From Phallusia fumigata (lineage: Eukaryota; Chordata; Ascidiacea; Phlebobranchia; Ascidiidae): a stretch of 21,346 bases of DNA. The position numbers and the translations under genes are program-made. The notes below the pieces were generated by a model that did no database searches, was not told the DNA's origin, and worked only from the letters and a program-made list of their open reading frames with translations. This document shows positions 18,677 to 21,346 of this stretch, in pieces; the first letter of the stretch is position 1, and every line of letters starts with the position of its first letter. Where the stretch lies: positions 1-21,346 of the forward strand of contig QXVZ01017588.1 of NCBI GenBank assembly GCA_008931825.1. The letters run 5' to 3'.

Positions 18677-19082
18677 TGAATGTTAATCAACAGCTGTTTC
18701 GTCGTTGTAACGTTTTATGTCTGTGTAAGGGATTATTCGTTGTCCGCGTTTTGTGTGTTGGGGATTAAGCCGTCGCTGTTTCCCCTTTGTCAGGAAACTT
18801 ATGTATCCAGTCGCCTGTGTTTTTGTGTAGCCTACAGTTTAATTTCCTATAGTATCCCCTTTTTTGTGTGTGTTTCGTGCCATGTGTTTTCTGTCTTTAA
18901 AAGGTTTTGCATTTTTGTTTTCTCTCTCTTAACTCTCGTGTCTTCGAAGGTTGTCTTGAAATAAACAAGTCAGATTGCGGTTTTCTAAATTTTGAACAAA
19001 CCAGTTGAAACAGACGCCAGGCGTAACTGAAGAAATAACACGAAGCGACAGGCAAACATCATCTATTTCAACCCCCCCAACA
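18677..19082 (+). repeat. 3' LTR of the Gypsy-type element
   Basis: 406 bp, from TGAATGTTAATC to CCCCAACA, with AATAAA at 18960-18965. It aligns end to end with the 5' LTR. The expected polypurine tract directly upstream is not visible; instead the 15-bp word at 18632-18646 repeats the LTR-start junction (18673-18687) with one mismatch. Confidence 0.92.
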
Positions 19083-19138
19083 CTATCACGACGTTAACCA
19101 CAATAATTATGTACAAAACAAAGATCACGTACCAACTT
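19083..19138. other. Spacer between the Gypsy 3' LTR and the proposed BEL LTR
   Basis: 56 bp of AT-rich sequence. No copy of the bases flanking the 5' LTR is present, so no target-site duplication supports a simple insertion here. It may itself be part of a longer BEL LTR. Confidence 0.3.
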
Positions 19139-19465
19139 GTTAGGAATCCAGGTCTACTAATTCAAGGCATTGACAGTTTATACATCTCATCTAGTTCAAT
19201 AGCTGCACATAAACACATTAAAAAGTTTAGTACATAAACCACATCCAAACTTCGGCTAATTTAAACCACATACTACGAGCACTAAACACGCTGCTGCCAG
19301 CACACAGTCACTAGTAAAGAAATGATCTGAGAAACGTGGCCTACACGAGTTTCACCACAATGGTAACAAACGCTTTGTTACGTCATAACGAATGAACGTC
19401 ACCACACAAGCGTGAACTTAACACAGAGTAAGAAAACGAACATTCTAGCAATTCTCGCTGTAACA
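19139..19465 (-). repeat. Putative 3' LTR of the BEL/Pao element
   Basis: On the minus strand the sequence starts TGTTACAGCG at 19465, right after a G-rich polypurine-like tract (CGGGGCCGGGAA, 19466-19477), in the place where a 3' LTR should begin. A matching end, CCTAACA, lies at 19139, giving 327 bp with TGTTA...TAACA ends. The partner LTR is outside the window and no AATAAA is present, so the far boundary is weak. Confidence 0.4.
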
Positions 19466-19499
19466 TTCCCGGCCCCGATGTGCGAACCTGTTTGCCACA

Positions 19500-19926
19500 T
19501 CCAACACAAATACAACACTACAGCGAGCAAACGACAAACACATGCATCAGGCATCAGGCAGAATTTGGCAATTGGCCTTTTCAAAGTCCCATTTTTGGTT
19601 TTGACCAGCACGCTTCGTACCGATCCATCCTTGGCAGGGTAGATCCACGACTCTCCCCGTCAGCCATCTGCCTCGCGGGACGGAATTGTCCGCGAGAAGA
19701 ACAAGATCATCATGCGCAAGATTGCGCTCTGGAACAGTCCATTTTTGCCAAACTTGCAGTGTCGGTAGGTACTCGTTGACCTATCTTCACCAAAATTGAT
19801 TGGCCAGGTATTGCACCTGACGCCAACGATGTCTTACGTAGTTGTCCTTCTTGTCGAAAACCCCTGGCGGCAATGTATCACAATGCCCTAGCAACACCAG
19901 ATGGTTCGGCGTTAAAGGTTCATCGC
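19500..19926 (-). pseudogene. pol: BEL/Pao pol C-terminal domain (DUF5641-like), with stops and a frameshift
   Basis: The minus strand encodes [19 protein letters not shown] and [17 protein letters not shown], the conserved domain that follows integrase in BEL/Pao polyproteins. It continues with VNEYLPTLQVWQKW, PRGRWLTGRVVDLP and, in another frame, KDGSVRSVLVKTKNGTLKRP. In-frame TGA and TAG codons fall directly after QFW (about 19779-19786), and a one-base shift lies near 19640. Its left neighbour on the transcribed strand is the integrase zinc domain: the catalytic core between them is missing. Confidence 0.82.
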
Positions 19927-21346
19927 ATTTCCACCACGAACAACCCAGTACTTTTGTCGTAGCGATGTCCATGTAAGTCACATGCCAGAGTGCTGAACCG
20001 TGCTGTGATGCTCCTCGATTATTAGATTCGTCACGTGGTGTCTGTTGGGCAAAATCACCGGATGCTTCAAGTCATAGGACACCGGTGCACGATGTAATCG
20101 ACCCCCAACACGTAAAACACCATTAACTAAAACTGGATTCAGTCTCAAGGCATTTCCGGATTTCATCTTCTTCTTTACGCGCTGGTTTTTAGCAAGCTCA
20201 TCATCGCACTGTGAGATTGCACAAATTTCCTCAGCAAACTCTTGCCTTTGCACGTACTTAATCACTGCAAGCTCTGCCTTGCTCATCTCCGCAACGCTTA
20301 GCGGATCGGCAGGCTTTGACTTCTTCTTGGGCCGAATGAACTCGATAACCCGTAGCAGCCATGCCACAGCTTTCTTCAGTCTTTTCCAGGACGAGTATCG
20401 ATTGATCAGCTGATTCAGGCAGTCCGTCTTCGGTAGAACAAGATGAACAGCGACTTCTTTTGGCTCTTTTAGCACGAACTCATCAGGTAGAACGTTAGGA
20501 ATCAAAGGACTCGCAGGCCATTGATCCTCCTTGCACAGAAACGATGGTCCTACAAACCATCTCTCGCATTTTACCAGCGCAGCAACTCTTAACCCTCGAG
20601 ACGCGTCGTCGGCCGGATTGAACGCTGTTGGAACGTGTTTCCACTGTGATGCATCAGACCCCTCATCTATCTTCGTCAGTCGATTTGCCACAAAAACAGG
20701 AAAACGCTTGACCGTGTTGTTGATGCATCGCAATACAGATGTCGAATCTGCCCAGAAAACTGATTTTCCAATCTCAAAGTCCAATTCATTTCTTAGAACC
20801 TGATCCATTTTCACAGCAAGTGTAGCTGCTGTCAACTCGAGTCGCGGTATAGAAACGGCTTTCAACGGAGCTAGCCTGGCCTTCGCTAGCAGAAATGTGC
20901 AATAAACATGCCCATCGTTATCTTCAACTCTCAAGTAAGACACAGTTCCATACCCATGCGACGATGCATCGCAAAAATGGTGCAAATCACATGTTTTGAT
21001 CTTTCCAAATCCACTTGGTTTCAAACACCTTGGTATCTGAACGGAGGAGAGTTCCGGCAACTCGGAAATCCAATTGCACCACGCTTTGGCAATATCCTCT
21101 GGCACTTCCTCGTCCCATCCAAACTCCTGCCTGCACAACTCTTGCAACAACATTCGCGCTTGCAAGACAACTGGAGCAACAAACCCCAAAGGATCAAAAA
21201 GAGAACTCACGACAGACAAAATGCCCCGTCTGGTAATCGGCTTTTGCTTTACTTTTACATCAAACTGAAATGTGTCACTCTTGTAATTCCAGCTAACCCC
21301 TAGAACACGTTCCACTTGACTGGCGTCTTCTTTCAAGGGAAATGAA
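19924..21346 (-). pseudogene. pol: BEL/Pao pol: Pao peptidase-like region, RNase H and integrase zinc domain; runs off the right edge
   Basis: A 452-codon frame runs 21336-19978 on the minus strand and is open to the window edge, so the RT lies outside. In order: VLGVSWNYKSD and ITRRGILSVVSSLFDPLGFV (the segment after RT assigned to the Pao peptidase family), then RNase H-like catalytic residues in FCDASSHGYG (Asp123), IPRLELTA (Glu167), FWADSTS (Asp197) and NPADDASRG (Asp243). A linker follows, then the integrase zinc domain with GGRLHRAP, HPVILP and [13 protein letters not shown] at 19978-19980 interrupts that domain; the same frame continues for 18 codons ([11 protein letters not shown]) to about 19924. 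There it is fused out of frame to the C-terminal domain. Confidence 0.88.

Larger units (their letters stand above)
12174..19082 (+). mobile_element. Ty3/Gypsy-type LTR retroelement with env-like gene, CsRn1/Kabuki-like, defective
   Basis: The element has two LTRs (12174-12578 and 18677-19082), a tRNA-Trp primer-binding site and the order gag, protease, RT, RNase H, integrase zinc domain, env-like. The tRNA-Trp primer and CX2HX9CX3C (CHCC) gag box are known marks of the CsRn1/Kabuki group of Gypsy elements. The internal order and the RT and protease motifs (CDSGS, ILGADF, FVDD, LRRFLGMINFYRRF) confirm Ty3/Gypsy. Damage: a gag frameshift near 13110, an RT deletion near 15017, an RNase H indel near 15568, loss of the integrase core near 16265, two env frameshifts and an env nonsense codon. 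LTR identity of about 97.5% suggests a fairly recent insertion whose parent may already have been defective. No target duplication is seen. Confidence 0.9.

Noticed and set aside
19412..21303. Plus-strand open frames across the BEL region
   Set aside because: They are antisense to recognisable BEL/Pao pol domains and lack any motif of their own.
1..21346. CRISPR arrays, bacterial operons, rRNA or tRNA genes
   Set aside because: None seen: the only repeats are the minisatellite, LTRs and short duplications, and the only tRNA-like match is the 18-nt primer-binding site, not a tRNA gene.

Overview
This is eukaryotic, almost certainly invertebrate animal, genomic DNA. It has spliced genes with GT-AG introns, AT-rich introns, a CpG-rich promoter-like block, a minisatellite and several classes of transposable element. 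Nothing in it fixes the phylum. Two single N bases (10714, 12170) mark unresolved assembly positions.

Left part (1-8900): the only host gene I can identify is cyclin J (CCNJ), on the minus strand. Six coding exons can be joined in frame from the ATG at 8343 down to 1434: 8275-8343, 6759-6969, 6330-6403, 1931-2029, 1711-1822 and 1434-1593. Together they encode about 242 residues covering both cyclin folds. The last intron of this set looks GC-AG, and the terminal exon is ambiguous. A CpG/G-rich block at about 8610-8800 is the likely promoter. The 4.3-kb third intron holds a small hAT-type MITE with a perfect 8-bp target duplication and a 5'-truncated, inactivated LINE reverse transcriptase. 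Downstream of the gene (99-731) is what looks like the 3' LTR of an element that continues off the left edge.

Middle (8990-12170): a fragment of a second hAT-like end, then a 1.2-kb minisatellite of about 19 diverged units (about 60-63 or 69-71 bp). The units are themselves built of GGTCA sub-repeats every 10-11 bp. At the right edge of the array is a 46-nt sequence that can fold as a perfect three-way junction. From there to 12173 I see no convincing gene.

Right part (12174-21346): a nearly complete Ty3/Gypsy-type element flanked by two about 405-bp LTRs (about 97.5% identical). It has a tRNA-Trp primer-binding site, a gag ending in a CHCC box, a canonical A AAA AAC -1 frameshift site between gag and pol, and a downstream envelope-like gene. 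These traits point to the CsRn1/Kabuki group plus an added env. Frameshifts, a deletion inside RT and loss of the integrase catalytic core make it defective. Next to it, on the minus strand, is the 3' half of a BEL/Pao element whose integrase core is also deleted. The two defective elements sit tail to tail, with a likely BEL LTR between them.
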